Counted from the first letter of the stretch, positions 12,457-24,985 are shown. The stretch is DNA of 64,000 nt from Tridacna crocea (GCA_943736015.1 OX031063.1:35556172-35620171); one strand, 5' to 3'. Notes: a model not told the origin generated them from the sequence alone. Made by a program: numbers and translations.

Positions 12457-13023
12457 GAATCTGTACCACTCGCTTGTTTAGTCAAGCCCAGTAGATGCAA
12501 TTCATTTTGAGTTTAAGTGGATTTTCAGTCATTGACAGAGGAAGGGTTTATGTACTTGTGGCTGACAAAGTAAAAAGGCAAGGTTGTTAACATACCCTGT
12601 CTCTTGTGTTCTTTGAACAATAAGAGGTGTTCTATCCGTGTTAAAGATGTCAATCTCGCTGATCTAATTTAGAGTTAAGGTCAAAACTAGGCCGTGCAAA
12701 CGTACAGTCTGATGCTGGGGTTCGATATCTCGGAGAGATATTTGGGTAAGAGAGGGTTAATTTTTTTTTTTCCAAATTGACAAAAGGTTCCCGTCTCATT
12801 TATTAAGTGTAACGACATTATTTTCGAATAAGTGTAAAGGAGAAATAAGATTGAAATGAACTCAGTTTAAGCCAAGCATCATTGTGGAGTTATTGCTGGT
12901 TAAATGTTCCTGACAGGATGTATAAGCTTCCATTACTTGTATATACTTTAAAAGATATGTCAAATTTTATCAAGCTCTAAGGTGCATTCACAACTACAGT
13001 TGCCTTTGTAGCTAGTAAAGATG

Positions 13024-13059
13024 AAGAACAGGCTGCACAAAACATGCAGCCTTATCTTT
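13024..13059. repeat. Isolated family C hairpin
   Basis: AAGAACAGGCTGCACAAAAC and ATGCAGCCTTATCTT form an imperfect stem about 230 bp upstream of the first coding exon. Confidence 0.65.
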
Positions 13060-13265
13060 GATTTACACTTGCCGCTTTGCTGAAAGTATGCAGACAAAAG
13101 CAACCATGAAATGACAATTATCTGGGTTAGACTTACGATGAAAATGTAATACGGATTTATTTTCCGCTTAAAAGGTTAATTTTGCCTTTTAGACACAACT
13201 TATTAAACAGTTTTGATAGAGATTTAAAGTAAAGCGCTTTTAAAACGTTTAATATTTCCATACAG

Positions 13266-13509
13266 AAATGCCTAGGCACTGTAGAACACGATGACAGCAT
13301 CCACCAGTAAGGTCAAGGACGAGGTAACCACGCTTCCAGATAAAGGTGGGACGGAAGTGGAAATTGTAGAAAATGGTGGCGTCAGTCCTCAACCATCAAT
13401 AAAAACAGAGGATGACGCATGCTCAGAAATAATACGAATCGAACAAGATGCAGAAAAAGAAGAATCACGCAATAACACAACTTTCGGACGATTTGTTCGC
13501 ACCTTGCAG
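13266..13509 (+). CDS. CNGA: CNG channel alpha subunit, first coding exon seen
   Basis: Translation starts at the ATG at 13,291 and runs 73 codons to a donor (CAG|GTAAAA) at 13,510, ending in phase 0. An acceptor-like site (TTTCCATACAG) ends at 13,265, so the exon probably begins there with 25 nt of 5' UTR. The peptide is acidic, hydrophilic and has no signal peptide or membrane segment, as expected for the divergent cytoplasmic N-terminus of CNG alpha subunits. It ends TFGRFVRTLQ, which continues in frame into the exon at 34,471. The N-terminus is poorly conserved in this family, so the assignment rests mainly on the joined downstream exons. The start codon is the first ATG in frame after the acceptor. 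RNA evidence would settle the true first exon and promoter, neither of which is visible here. Confidence 0.72.
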
Positions 13510-14250
13510 GTAAAAACAAATGTATGTATAGTGAGTTTTACTTATTTTTACTTTTTAACTTTTTAAAGGGGCATAGTCGTTTCAGTTAAGCATAACTACT
13601 CTTTATTTGATACTATAATAATTGGATTTTTAATGATAAGATAACTTACTTTTGTCTAAGATTTTGACTTTCAAATTTCTTACTTTTTCAAGAAAAAACT
13701 GTAATACATCTTAAGTTATGAGATTTCATATCACATTTTTTTAATCAAAACATTTCCCAGATTTAACGACCAGGACTGTTTACTTTAAAAGTTACATACT
13801 GCTTTTTTATATTAAGTACTTACGTTTAAGTACATTTCGAATCCAAGATAAGGCCTCATAGAGAGCACAGTTTGAACTTGATGTACCAAAAACATCATTA
13901 TTCTTTTCTTCAGAAACATGTAGTCTGCTCACAAACAGCAGCAGTGTAAGCGTCTTTATTTCTGACAAACAATGATATTATAGGACATTAAAATAAAGCA
14001 ACTTGTGTAGTACCGAGGAAATGCAATCAATTTCAGTGACGTTGTCTTCTTCTGAATAGAATAACTGGTCTGCTCTACATCTTTTTTAAAAGAAGCACCG
14101 TCATTCATTTAGGCCTTGGCATTGAAAACATTCCAGTATGGTTACAGAATCTGCATTATCCAGAAGATTACAATCTATTCGGTCAAATTTGTTTGTGTGC
14201 AAAGATAGTCCTATGTTACTATTAACATAAAAAATGTTTTGGTGGCTTGT

Positions 14251-14479
14251 TTAACCGATTACCACAGAATCCTTACCTTTGCCGCCCCTGAGAAAGAAGC
14301 CTATAGAAAACATTGTTGAAAAAGGAGGAAATGCTGGTTACTAGAATTTTCTCCTTTTCCCTCAAAGTTTTCTACCCTTCACAAAACAGATCTCAAATTT
14401 TCAGTAACTTTTATTTTGTCGTCTGCAAATGCTGCCGATTTGGACAAACCTAAAATTTTGTCGTAGGGTAATTAGTTAA
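14251..14479 (+). mobile_element. MITE family A, full copy
   Basis: TTAA is present at both ends (14,251 and 14,476). The central hairpin is mildly diverged. Confidence 0.88.
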
Positions 14480-15163
14480 TTTAGCTGTTGAGTAGATAAA
14501 AAGTGATGTAAACAACAAGGCTGCAATCCAAAAACACTTTAATGGTAGTGTTCCAGACGTTTAAGAATCAGTCAGCCTATAAATTTGTGGTCGTTTACTT
14601 ATTTATGGTATGTACATGAGATAAGTAATGTGCATTTGGTCTTTTATTAAACTAAATGCAGTCAAAAATAGCGTTAACCCAATACACACTAGTGCCAGAG
14701 TTTGTAAGAAACGAATATAAAACTCAAATTATTTTTCTGACTGGTTATTACATATTTCAGTTTGTATTAAACGATAGACATTATAGAAAAAGATTAATGG
14801 TGCTATGAAAATAAGCAAAATTTATGATTTATATTAAGAAGTTTTGCCCCTTTAAAATGCCACCGGTGGAGGGTTGGAATGCATACATTACGTTTTGTCT
14901 ATGCATTTAGTGATGTGTTTTGCTACTTTTTGCAGTATTGAAATATTGATTTCACTTGCAGTTTTAGTGTTCCCTTTATCTAACAAATCAAATACGAGTA
15001 TGCGCTTGTCTTGTTCGCAAACGTAACGATAGAAATACCTTACCCTGCAAAATTGAAATAACCCAAGGAACCCAAGTTGTGCTTAGATGAACGGAATTAC
15101 TGGGTGGTAATATCCCTGTCAGTGAAACAGGCAAAAAGGGTGGCTGTCAGGATGACATAGATC

Positions 15164-15198
15164 AAGATCAGGCTGCACAGAACGTGCACTCTGATCTT
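15164..15198. repeat. Isolated family C hairpin
   Basis: AAGATCAGGCTGCACAG with ACGTGCACTCTGATCTT. Similar cores occur at about 11,152, 12,680, 15,983, 21,767, 29,580, 34,351, 53,370, 54,000, 54,776, 55,690 and 62,665. Confidence 0.65.
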
Positions 15199-15334
15199 AG
15201 GTTTATATCACTAATACTTGTTTAGATAAAAGTATTTCTTGGTTTCAGTGACTGACCTAAAGAAGTCGAGTAGAAATAGTTTCTGGGCATAAGTAGATGA
15301 ATGGATGAACAGACTGAAGAATAGACTGACGGAA

Positions 15335-15463
15335 GATAGATAGATATATAGATAGATAGATAGATAGATAGATAGATGTTTGGACGGGCGGGCGGTCGGG
15401 CGGATGGACGGACGGACAGACAGACAGACAGATAGATAGATAGATAGATAGGCAGATATAGAT

Positions 15464-15493
<30 letters not shown>
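15335..15493. repeat. GATA/GACA/GGCG compound microsatellite
   Basis: Three GATA blocks are interrupted by GGACGGGCGGGCGGTCGGGC and GACAGACAGACAG. The long open frame across it is a low-complexity artefact. Confidence 0.93.
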
Positions 15494-15494
<1 letters not shown>

Positions 15495-16057
15495 CGCAGA
15501 AAAATTCAAGATATGAACTGACGGCGTTTCATGTTCTTTACACATTAAATCATCATCAATACAGAAACAATAGATCAAGACGTTCTGTCTGCTTAGTATA
15601 GGACTAAGACTAGACTGCGCATGATACAGCCTAATCTTAATGCTCAGCACTTGAACCCTTGAAGGGGATAGAGAGAAAAAGTACTAAAAAAGTCGGTTAA
15701 GATGTTGAAAGAAAAGTGCATTAGGAAGAAGAGTGATATTATTTTACAGAGGAAATCTTTTGAAAGCATTACAAGAAAATGAAAACATGGTAACCGGGTG
15801 AATTACTCGTATCAGTTCTTTCTCTTATGACATTTTCGGAAGCCTTGATCTAAATGATGGGGCTACCTAATAACTACATAGATTCTCCTTTTACAGGAAC
15901 TTTTTTTTAAGTTTATCTGGTTTGAATTTTGTTCATCTTCAATTCTAAACGCAACTCACCATGCTTTTGCCGACAGTTTAGATCATGATTAGACTGCACA
16001 AAATGTGCAGTTTTAGCTTGACTCTACAGTGCCTGATAAGGAGATGTTTTCTAATAT

Positions 16058-16105
16058 CATAATAATAATATAATAATAATAACAGTAATAATATTAATAA
16101 TTATT
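16058..16105. repeat. AAT microsatellite
   Basis: Imperfect (TAA)n. Confidence 0.85.
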
Positions 16106-16830
16106 AAGTAACTCTATACTGATTTTTACCATCAGCTAGAAAGTTTACGTTATTCAATGGGATAAAGATAAACGAGATAATAAATGCAGGGTTACCAGTA
16201 ATATTGTTGCATAAATACACACCTATAATGCACTTCATTTTCGGTTCGATTGTCGATAATAATAATTATCGCCCCAGGTATTTCATCATCTACATATCAT
16301 TTCATGATTTACCCTTGTTACTGTTCAACCAAATTGATATCTCTTCTTTGATAGAAAATTGGGCAAACTGTTTCAGTTCCAAAGAGCTTGACGAATACCA
16401 TATACCGTACATTGTAGATCAACGATCGGAATGGGCAGTCTGATCTTGATCGAAATTACCTCCTCAAAACTAAGAGTTGCCCTCTAGTTTCCTTCAATTT
16501 TACCAGCCCTCTGCAGATGTCACTATAATTAAGTCTATGAATTGGAATTGAAACTTCGTTAACCCTTTTAGTGTCATGAGCGAAAATCCTTTGGCATATG
16601 TATCGTCCGCTTGTTTAGTCATATCTATATATAACATGAGCCTTACTGATTTATGACTGATTATATTTTCAGCCGTAGAATGAGATCGGTCTTGTATATT
16701 TTGTGTTGCAAAGGTTGTTGTATATTCTTATCAGTGAATTACTGAGATGTCACAGTGAATAACACAATTTATGACGATAATTATAGTAACATCACTATAG
16801 TGACGACATCGTTTTAAGAATGACTGCCGT

Positions 16831-16975
16831 TGTAATACAGAGAAACGACCCTCTACGTAGAGAAATGACCCCAGAAGTCATTTCACTACTTAGATAAATG
16901 AACCGGGTCACTCCTCTACGTAGAGAAATGGCCATGGGTCATTTTGTAGGGGAGGATCATTGCTCTGCATTACAC
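16831..16975. mobile_element. MITE family E, short copy
   Basis: The ends are TGTAATACAGAGAAACGACC and its complement, GATCATTGCTCTGCATTACA. Inside is a chain of AATGACCC/GGGTCATT and TCTACGTAGAGAAATG palindromes. Confidence 0.85.
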
Positions 16976-18533
16976 CTGAACTACTTTTTTCTTCTATTGC
17001 TCATATTTTACCATTCTTGATAAGTTTTGGGATAAAATGGATGAATCAGGAACACAATAAACACGATAGTCAACTGGTTGTGAGTGATACTAAAAATCTG
17101 TTAGTCGAATGGGATTTTATTCGTTTAAAAAACCTGTCCTTCAAAGTCATTTTTAACTGCATTACGCCCCATTCTAGCAGGGACTTTTAATACCACACAC
17201 ATATTAATGAAAATTCGTTTATTTCTGCACAAAAATTATAATCAAAGTAGTGAAAGTACTGACAGACTAGCGAATTTGATACTAGTAAATGGCTATGGTA
17301 AATGTGAATCTTTGTTGATTTTATACCAGACCGAAGAAATATTGTCATATTTGCTTTCTGAGTCCGTTCCAGGTCCATCGGTTTATTCTGGTTATTAAAT
17401 CCAATTCGGTTCAATTCAAATGCAGTTCAATCCACTGACTTTACCCTACGCTCTTGACTATTTTCATCTCTAACATAAGAAATATTACGAAATAAGAGGT
17501 AAAATGTGTTTTGCATACATGTACACCTGGCCTTTACCTTATTTCCATAGCATAGCATTTGAAAAGATAAAACAAATATGATTGTATGTGGCCTATAAAC
17601 AAAATGAATACGAAGTTTCATAAAATTTTATGTGAAAAATCGGGATTGTGTGGTAATGGGTTAATATATAAGATGTTAAACAACAGTTTAACATATCAGT
17701 TTCGCATTTACAATGATCTAAATAATGAATGACTGGAGGAATGAGAAGGGTTCCCTGGCCAGTGAGGGTTTGTGAAGCAGGAATTTGCTACAAGTCACCT
17801 GAGGGTATTATTTTTAGATCCATTCAGTCTTTTGTGTACTGCGGAGTAGGAATCAGTGATATGAGCCCGATTTGCATATACATGTAGGTCACTTAATTTA
17901 CATATAAGCAAGCATCATGTACCTTATCAATGACATCTTGTACAGTCTATTGCTTTGAAAGTGGACAAGTTCAAATTGCGATGGTAGAAATTCTGCACTT
18001 TAAGTCAAAGTTGTCATAATGACTGAATTAAGATTCTTCACAGTAAAGAGTTATTTTTCTGTGAGGCAGTATTTGGCAACTGTGGGTTTTTTTGTTTACA
18101 TTGAGTCTGGCTCAATCTGGATGCCTATAGACTAACTTCGCTGGTCGGACTAGCTTCAAATGCTGTATATAGGCCATTGAGTTAAAATGGGAGATAATTT
18201 GATCGAATAAAGGGATAATCATAAAAGAATACATACTTTCTAACGGACAATTTTTTTCTTTAACTTTCCTCACTTATAGTATTTATAACTCTAAACAACA
18301 AGAAAAAATAAAAATGGTACCTATCTGTGCTTATTTCTTCAGAAAATAAGGTCGAAAGTCACCGTAGAAGTTATTTTTTCAAGGTAAAAAATGGGATAAG
18401 CTAAGCAGATATGGTAGGAAAAGGAGAAATTGCCCAGTAGGAGCGATTTCTCCTTTTTTCAACAATAATACTCAAAGTGGAAACAGCTATAATTCCACGG
18501 CTTTAAATTTCCTACCTTTATTTTCTTGTTTGG

Positions 18534-18760
18534 TATGTAACGCCGTGTCAGCAACATTTTGATTATTTCATAGTGACAGTTCAAATATCCATTTTTTTCG
18601 CTTCACCAATTCTACCCAAAGAAAATGCTACTTATTTCAGTGCACAAATAGTATTACCATTATGTGCAAATAATACATAGGTGCACTTTTTATTCAACAT
18701 CCACGATGAAAATACATGCGCAGGAGGATGCGCTGGAACATTTGTCATATACGTCGTTAA
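18534..18760 (+). repeat. Dispersed repeat family H, copy 2
   Basis: It is inverted relative to the copy at 10,139. The two lie on opposite sides of the first coding exon, 8 kb apart. Confidence 0.8.
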
Positions 18761-18931
18761 GACCGGATTGTGTGTTCAATGGGGTTTAGGAGATCCAAAT
18801 TCAGGCCTCCACAGTAAATACTTTGTGAATTTGTATCATTCAAATAGAAAACTTTTTTTTTTATTCCGGGACGAATGTAAAGAATTTAGCACGATTGTTC
18901 GACATGACACCAGAGAGTGTAAAAGAAACTT

Positions 18932-19157
18932 TTAACTCATTACCAAACGACAAAAGTTTAGGTTTGTCCAACTCGAAAGCAATTGCAGACAAAATATAAA
19001 TGACTGAAAATTTGAAACTTGTTTTGTAAAGGGTAAAAAACACTATGGGAAAAGGAGAAAATGCTGTTTACCAGCATTATCTCCTTTTCCAACAATGTTT
19101 TCTAAAGGCTTCTTTCTCAGGGTCGTCAAAAGTAGGGTTTGGTATGTAATGGGTTAA
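18932..19157 (-). mobile_element. MITE family A, full copy
   Basis: TTAA stands at both ends. The copy is inverted relative to 8,131, with the TCGTCTGCAAATGC half on the left as its complement. Confidence 0.88.
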
Positions 19158-19455
19158 GACAACCCCGTTTGCTAAATTTCCCTGTACACCAGAAATAGAT
19201 AATTAGCGTCAGAAGACAGAACAGTGTTTAGATATATCGGGGAAAAGCCAACCCAACAGGAAAAAAACACAACAACAAACATCACAAAAGCAAAGGACAA
19301 TGGTCAGAGTGGAACATCATTTATTTTCCAGAAATGGCAGAGAACTCGACGTAAAGGAACCATTATTTTCTCTCATGTTTGATGTATGGGTCCGAATCGA
19401 ATTCTCCTTGTGTTATGCTACTGTCCTGTCTTTCTTAGGTCCATAATCTTTACCC

Positions 19456-19648
19456 TTAACCCATTACCACAAAATCCCTACTTTTGACGCCCCTGAGAAA
19501 GAGACCTATAGAAAACATTATAGGAAAAAAATGCAGTTTTCTACCCTTCACAAAGCAAATTTCAAATTTTCACTCACTTTTATTTTGTCGTCTGCAAATA
19601 CTTTCGATCTGGACAAACCTAAAATTTTGTCGTTTGGTAATGGGTTAA
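19456..19648 (+). mobile_element. MITE family A, internally deleted copy
   Basis: Both TTAA ends are intact, but about 35 bp of the central hairpin is missing after ACATTATAGG. Hairpin loss of this kind suggests slippage or repair across the stem. Confidence 0.88.
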
Positions 19649-20099
19649 CTCTTGTGGCGCCAAATAAATTAACTCGACCGACTTTGACAATTTAAAATAG
19701 AATCCACTGAAACCCGGAAAGCTTTCTATTCTATTGGCTTGACCAAACAAGCGAATGGTATAAATCAAAGATCAAAGATGTTTTACTAGGTATGATACAT
19801 TTCGTAAACGCATTTAACCTCGTTTTACCAGAGCATAGCTAATGAATTTCTCACGAAAAGATTTAAAGAATCCTCTTAACACCTGGCACTTATGGATTCA
19901 GGGCCAAACCATGACTTGAAAATTACCGTCTGCTTTCCATCGATCAACAAAAACGTAAAGTTTTAAACGATTGAATCCCTTTTGATCTATTGTGTCATAA
20001 CTGAATCTAGTTGTATTTTAAAACAGCCAGTGGCATTGTTAAAAATGCATCGACTAGTAATTGTATTGACAAATGTGACACATCACACAAAAAGGGACC

Positions 20100-20212
20100 T
20101 TTTGGGTACTGCGAAAAGTGTCAGCCCTGGTCAGACTGCGCAAATTACGCAGGCCGACCAGGGTTGATGACACTTTTCGCTTTAATGACATTTTCTGTAT
20201 GAAAAATGATCA
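20100..20212. mobile_element. Hairpin repeat family G
   Basis: GCGAAAAGTGTCAGCCCTGG (from 20,110) pairs with CCAGGGTTGATGACACTTTT (ending at 20,178), with GACTGCGCAAATTACGCAGG in the loop. It is a 5'-AAAGTGTC type bivalve hairpin repeat, seen once here. Confidence 0.75.
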
Positions 20213-20409
20213 TTATACGTTGTCATACAATCATTTTTGAATTATCAACTTAAACTGACCTGCTCTGTCATTGATCTGTTTTCATCTAACTGATGTACAG
20301 AATTCCCATCTGGCTTTTTTTTCGTGATAGGTTACAAATTAGAAACGCAAAAATAGGTACACTAGCCGCAGTGACTCTAATGATCCACTGCTGGAAACAA
20401 ATCAATCCT

Positions 20410-20634
20410 TTAACCCATTACCATACGACAATATTTTAGAATGGTCCAAATTGAAAGCATTTGCAGACGACAAAATAAAACTGACTGAAAATTTGAATTT
20501 TGTTTTGGGAAGGGTAGAAAACATTGTGGGAAAAGGAGAAAATGCTGGTTACCAGCATTTTCTCCTTTTCCCACAATGTTTTCTAAAGGCTTTTTTCTCA
20601 GGGGCGTCAAAAGGATTGTGTGGTAATGGGTTAA
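20410..20634 (-). mobile_element. MITE family A, full copy, intact hairpin
   Basis: TTAA ends are at 20,410 and 20,631. The hairpin 20,521-20,582 is essentially perfect over more than 25 bp per side. Confidence 0.92.
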
Positions 20635-20674
20635 TACATAATCTTAGGGTTTTCACGAACATTGAAAGAAAGCT

Positions 20675-20912
20675 TTTCAAAACATGGTGGGAAAAGGAGA
20701 AAATGCTGGTAACCTGCATTTACAATGTTTTCTACCCTTTCGAGAAAAAGAAAACTCGATTTATTGCTCATTTGATTTGTCGTCTGCAAGTGCTTTCAAT
20801 CTGGACGAGTCTAGAACGTTTTTGTCATGATTTCTTCCACATTTCATATGTCGTCTGCAAATGCTCTCAGTTAAAGCAGGTCTAGAATCTTTTCGTATGG
20901 TAAAGAGTTTAA
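20675..20912 (+). mobile_element. MITE family A, degenerate copy with duplicated 3' part
   Basis: The hairpin is partly lost. The TCGTCTGCAAGTGCTTTC segment occurs twice (about 20,780 and 20,850), a local duplication or a second nested end. It begins 41 bp after the preceding copy. Confidence 0.7.
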
Positions 20913-21235
20913 AACGGTGAGCAGGCAAGCTAAAAGGACCACCAAGTTCCCCGTCTTATCCCACGTAAAAGCAGTAGACGCACAAGGAAGAAACACACTC
21001 ATAAAATATAGGCAGCCAGACAGGAAAAAGAAAAAGATATTTTGTATAATTTCCAATGGAAAACCAGCGGGTAAGGAATGGTCTGATAGCGTGACGAAGT
21101 ACAATAAATTGTATCAGAAACAGCGGTAGAAATGCCAACTTGTGGATGTAATGTCTCTTTTCGATGCAAAAATGGTCTCGCTTTGACCCTTTACCCCACC
21201 CACACGACTACCATTATGCCAAGTAAGGATCTTGT

Positions 21236-21464
21236 TTAATCCATTACCACCCAAGCCCTACTTTTGAAGACCCTGAGAAAGGAGCCTTTAGAAAATATTG
21301 TGGGAAAAGGAGAAAATGCTGGTAACCAGCATTTTCTCTTTTTCCCACAATGTTTTCTACTCTACACAAAACAAGGTTCAAATTTTCAGGCACTTTTATT
21401 TTGTCGTCTGCAAATGCTTTTGATTTTGAACAAGCCTAAAATTTTGTCGTTAGGTAAAGAGTTA
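21236..21464 (+). mobile_element. MITE family A, full copy
   Basis: The left TTAA is intact and the right end is GTTAT. Another eroded fragment of the family (AACGTTGTGG... to GGTAAAGAGCAACCC) follows at 21,465-21,660. Confidence 0.87.
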
Positions 21465-22988
21465 TGAAAACGTTGTGGAATATACTATTAGTGGCAATTT
21501 GCTCCTTTTTCAAAAAATGTTTTCCTTGTCATCTAAACTCGGATATTGCCGTCCTTTGAAATCCTTTCGTGTCATTTTTTGTCATTCCGTTCTCTACTGT
21601 TTGGTTAGCACATTGTATTATTTGATAAGCCTGTATCAAATGGTAAAGAGCAACCCTTTACCCGTCAAAACAAGTTTCCAGACAAAGACATCGGTGTTTG
21701 ATTATTTGAGACTGTCCATCAGTTAGACCGCTAGATGCGACTCTAGACGCTTTTGCAGTGGGTGTAGATCAAGATCAGATGGCAAAGAACGTTCAGTCTG
21801 ATATGAATCTAAACTCTCCGAAGATAAGTGTTTTTGTTGATATCTCAATATTTTAGTTGTGGTTCCGCATGAGCGGCGGCACTATATTTTCATTCGCTTT
21901 TGAAAAGTACCTATGGAGGCAGCCATAATGTTAACCTCGCTTCCAGCGATTTCGTAACTAGGTCTTTTCGTTCCTTACCCATTCCGTACCCAAGTTTACT
22001 ATTCATTTTGATCATTTTGAACTCACTTCGATAATTTTGTGACCACTTTGGTCATTTCATAACCTGTTTACCACTTTAGTCATTTCATTACCTGTTTTTC
22101 ATATCAATTCAGTAATTTAGAACCTAGTTTTACTACAACTGCTTTTGTACACAACTATGTTAAATTTCGCCGAAGAATGGCTATTATTGTTTTATCATTA
22201 TTGATTCTTTCTTTTTGAAGTTTAAAGTTGCATTCTACAGATTATCTTGGGGTTCTCAGTTCATTTCTCATCGAGTTCTGCATAAATCTGCATTGGTCAT
22301 TTTTGGAATGATGTAATGTGCCTTATTTCAGAAACAACAGATTTGCGGCGCCATTGATCAATATTTTCTTGTTTTATTACTTTTATTCAACGGGTAAAAT
22401 TATTCATTTAGTTTATTGATTAGGTGGATATTTAATCTTTAATGATTATACGTACAGGAGTTAGCCATGACCTTTTCTTAGATATACTTAGAATTTGCCA
22501 ACACTGTTGAGTCCAATAAATTGCACACAAACCATGGATTAATCCAAAACTTTATAGTAGACAGGCAACGCTCCACGGTCATGTACATTTTGTATACATA
22601 TTCCTTTTTTTTTTCACATATTTATCTTAATGGTGGTCCTGGAAGGGTCGTTTTTAGCCTACAGGTTTATTCTTTTAGCCTCCCCCTTTTTATGTTTTAT
22701 ATTTTACAGTTTTAAACTGTGGAGTGATGCCGTCTGACTAACAGAAAATTAACATATTTGTCTCCTAAATTTATAGATAAAAAAAAAAACAATTGCTGCT
22801 CGTCACATGGCTTTATGCAGCATGGCGAGCGTAAAGAAGACCAATGATGATGATGTACAGGAGTTATGCACTGTTGAAATGGGGAGGGGGGAGGGGGTTA
22901 ATACATTTCCAAAAAAGGGATAAGATTGCTCAGCCCGTACAGGCTGATCTGGTCCGAAACTTTTTGCTGTTGTTGAATTTTCTGCATA

Positions 22989-23197
22989 TTAACCCTAAGG
23001 CTAATAAGCGCGACTCACTAAACTTTCTGCAGACAGTGTAGATTGAGATCAGACTGCACATTACGTACAGTCTGATCTTTGATAAAAATTGTCCGATAAT
23101 GGTATAATTCCCTAAGAAAAATACCATAAAAATAGCAAATAGCTCTCTTCTAGCAACTAAAAGTTTCATGTCACATATTTAGTAGAATAAGAGTTAA
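22989..23197 (-). mobile_element. MITE family C, full copy (family description here)
   Basis: Family C is about 205 bp between TTAA sites. One end reads CC(C)TTA-AGCGCGACTCACT. It is followed by GCAGACAGTGTAGAT and a hairpin AGATCAGACTGCAC...GTGCAGTCTGATCT, then ACTGTCCG. The other end is (TT)TAGCAGGATAAGGG. TTAA ends again suggest a piggyBac-type origin. Confidence 0.85.
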
Positions 23198-23284
23198 AGG
23201 ACCACTGTTGCTCATGATTTACTCGATTGCGAGATAGAATAGGTCTATATCATGCCAAGACTTTCTTGCCTTATATGACTTGCA

Positions 23285-23374
23285 ACAAACGAAAAGAGGC
23301 ATTCAGACATTTGCGCAAAGTATCGTCTCGAGTCAGCCTGCGCGGAGCCGCGAAAGCTACTCCGAGACTACACT
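23285..23374. mobile_element. MITE family D fragment, left of the family B insertion
   Basis: GGCATTCAGACATTTGCGC is followed by CGTCTCGAGTCAGCCTGCGC. The copy is cut by the family B element at 23,375. Confidence 0.7.
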
Positions 23375-23603
23375 TTAACCCTTTACTCCATAGATACTCA
23401 TTTCTAAGCATTGTTTGTAGGAGCCTTTGGAAAACATTGTGGCAAAAGGTGAAATTGCTCGTGACGAGCAATTTCACCTTTTGCCACAATGTTTTCTACT
23501 CTGTCATAAGGTGTCATATACACATAAGAAAAGGCTTCATCCTTGCTGTTATTCAGGGTCAATTAGAGATACCATAGAAATTCCTTATGGGGTAAAGGGT
23601 TAA
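23375..23603 (+). mobile_element. MITE family B, full copy inside a family D element
   Basis: Family B has TTAA ends with CCCTTTACTCCATAGATACT at the left and GGGGTAAAGGG at the right. Its hairpin GCAAAAGGTGAAATTGCTCG is perfect to its centre. It interrupts a family D copy at an original TTAA. Confidence 0.9.
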
Positions 23604-23674
23604 GATTATATTAGATCTTGTGCTGCAGTAAATTTGCGCAAATAAAACAAAAAATGCTTAAAAATGGAAAGTGT

Positions 23675-23772
23675 CATTTCAGATTAGATGGCTCGGAAAG
23701 CGCAGACTGATCCGAGACAACATTTTACGCAAATGTCCGCATGTTTTTTTTTTTCGCGTGTTGCAGGCCACA
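23675..23772. mobile_element. MITE family D fragment
   Basis: It is the other end of a family D copy: GCAGACTGATCCGAGACAAC, CGCAAATGTCCGCATG and TGTTGCAGGCCACAT. Confidence 0.7.
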
Positions 23773-24317
23773 TAACAATCGTCACAATCCATAACGAAGA
23801 TGCCTTGAATACCCTTTTCACGATTTGCCACTCATATAAAATTTAGCAAGAATAAAAAGATATCGTTTTGATCCATTTCCCCCTCCTATTACAACAGTCG
23901 TCTTGCAAAATACTGCTAGGGTGGATTTCTTTTGCGATAGTGAAGTTTTTACAATTTTGCAATTTTTAAAAACTCGAAAACCTATAGCGTGTTTTACCAC
24001 AAGTGTACAAACATTATAGCAAGTGTCTTGAATTCGCAAACATTTTCGGTACGCAAAATGTCCTTAATCGCTATTTGCAAAGTTTTCGATACACGATATA
24101 TCCACGAATACAGTAAACGTGCGAAGGAACCAAATGTACGTTGTTTTTCTTAGTATGGATTTATTTTTTTCCTGAAGTAAGAATTATGTGTCGTTAGATA
24201 AGCCGGTTTCCTGGTAATTCCCAATGGTGCTTTTAGAATATAGGAAGATAGCCTGTTGCTTATTTATGGGTTGTTTTTCTACTGCATAGCCTTATATATG
24301 CTATAAATAAGACCTGA

Positions 24318-24435
24318 GAGCTAGAGAGAGAGATAGAGAGAGCGAGAACGAGAGCGAGACAGACAGACAAGGAGAGAGACAGAGATATGGACAGAGACAT
24401 GGACGGAGATATGGACAGAGACAGAAAGAAAATTG
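24318..24435. repeat. GA-rich and GGACAGAGACAT-type minisatellite
   Basis: (GA)n merges into GACAGACAGACA and then 12-bp units of the GATATGGACAGA type. Confidence 0.85.
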
Positions 24436-24869
24436 ATGAAATAGATAGGGAAAGAAGTCAACATCTTTCGGAACACACAGGACTAAGGCGCATAAGCCTT
24501 AGAATATCTTCAATCACTTTAGCGGGAAATTTAGAACAATATCAGACTGCGATAAAAAAAGATTTGATCTAGTCCTCTTTGTCATAATTGAAGTATAATG
24601 TATTTATGTATGGGTGTATATCTGGAGGTGGGGAATGGGGATGGGTGCAAAAACCAATTATTCTGAAACCCATTTGAAGCGTCTCGTTGCATTCCAATGT
24701 TACCCTTTATGTGAAACCGTACTATTTCCCAATTGAGAGATTCAAGGAGCCTCAAAAACAAGGCTCTTTGAACGTTGTTGGGAAGGGGGAAAAGCTATCA
24801 TAATGTTTTCTAATCTTTCATAGACCAATCTCACCAGCTGATTCATATTTGATTTTTCGAATGTAATTG

Positions 24870-24985
24870 TCCGTTGTAGTGTCCGTGCTTGTGAGGTCCA
24901 GCTTCGATCGTAACCATAAAGTCCCGAGTTGGATACCCGGAAGAAGACGTCAACTTTGGAATCATTCATTGGCCGATACAATGGG
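24870..24985 (+). mobile_element. tRNA-like SINE head
   Basis: TGTCCGTGCTTGTGAGGTCC, then GATCGTAACCATAAAGTCCC and the B-box-like GAGTTGGATACCCGG. A related head lies inverted at 47,945-48,018. Confidence 0.5.

Larger units (their letters stand above)
1..13265. other. Upstream non-coding region of the channel gene
   Basis: No protein-coding exon could be supported. The region holds one SINE, copies of MITE families A, C, D and F, a classic hairpin MITE at 3,103, the tandem-repeat element at 4,703, an inverted repeat at about 7,690-7,960 and microsatellites. Stretches where nothing was recognised are about 1,370-2,090, 3,304-4,702, 6,863-7,680 and 11,530-12,420. Whether this is intergenic DNA or a 5' UTR intron cannot be told. 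Confidence 0.7.

Noticed and set aside
15222..15650. Open frame of 142 codons on the minus strand
   Set aside because: It is a translation of GATA/GACA microsatellites (runs of YLSIYLSI) with no conserved features.
18681..18935. 84-codon open frame with clustered cysteines and glycines
   Set aside because: The first part is repeat family H, which also occurs inverted at 10,139; no domain recognised.
20451..20885. Open frame of 144 codons
   Set aside because: It runs through two family A MITEs; similar peptides recur at other MITE copies in both orientations.
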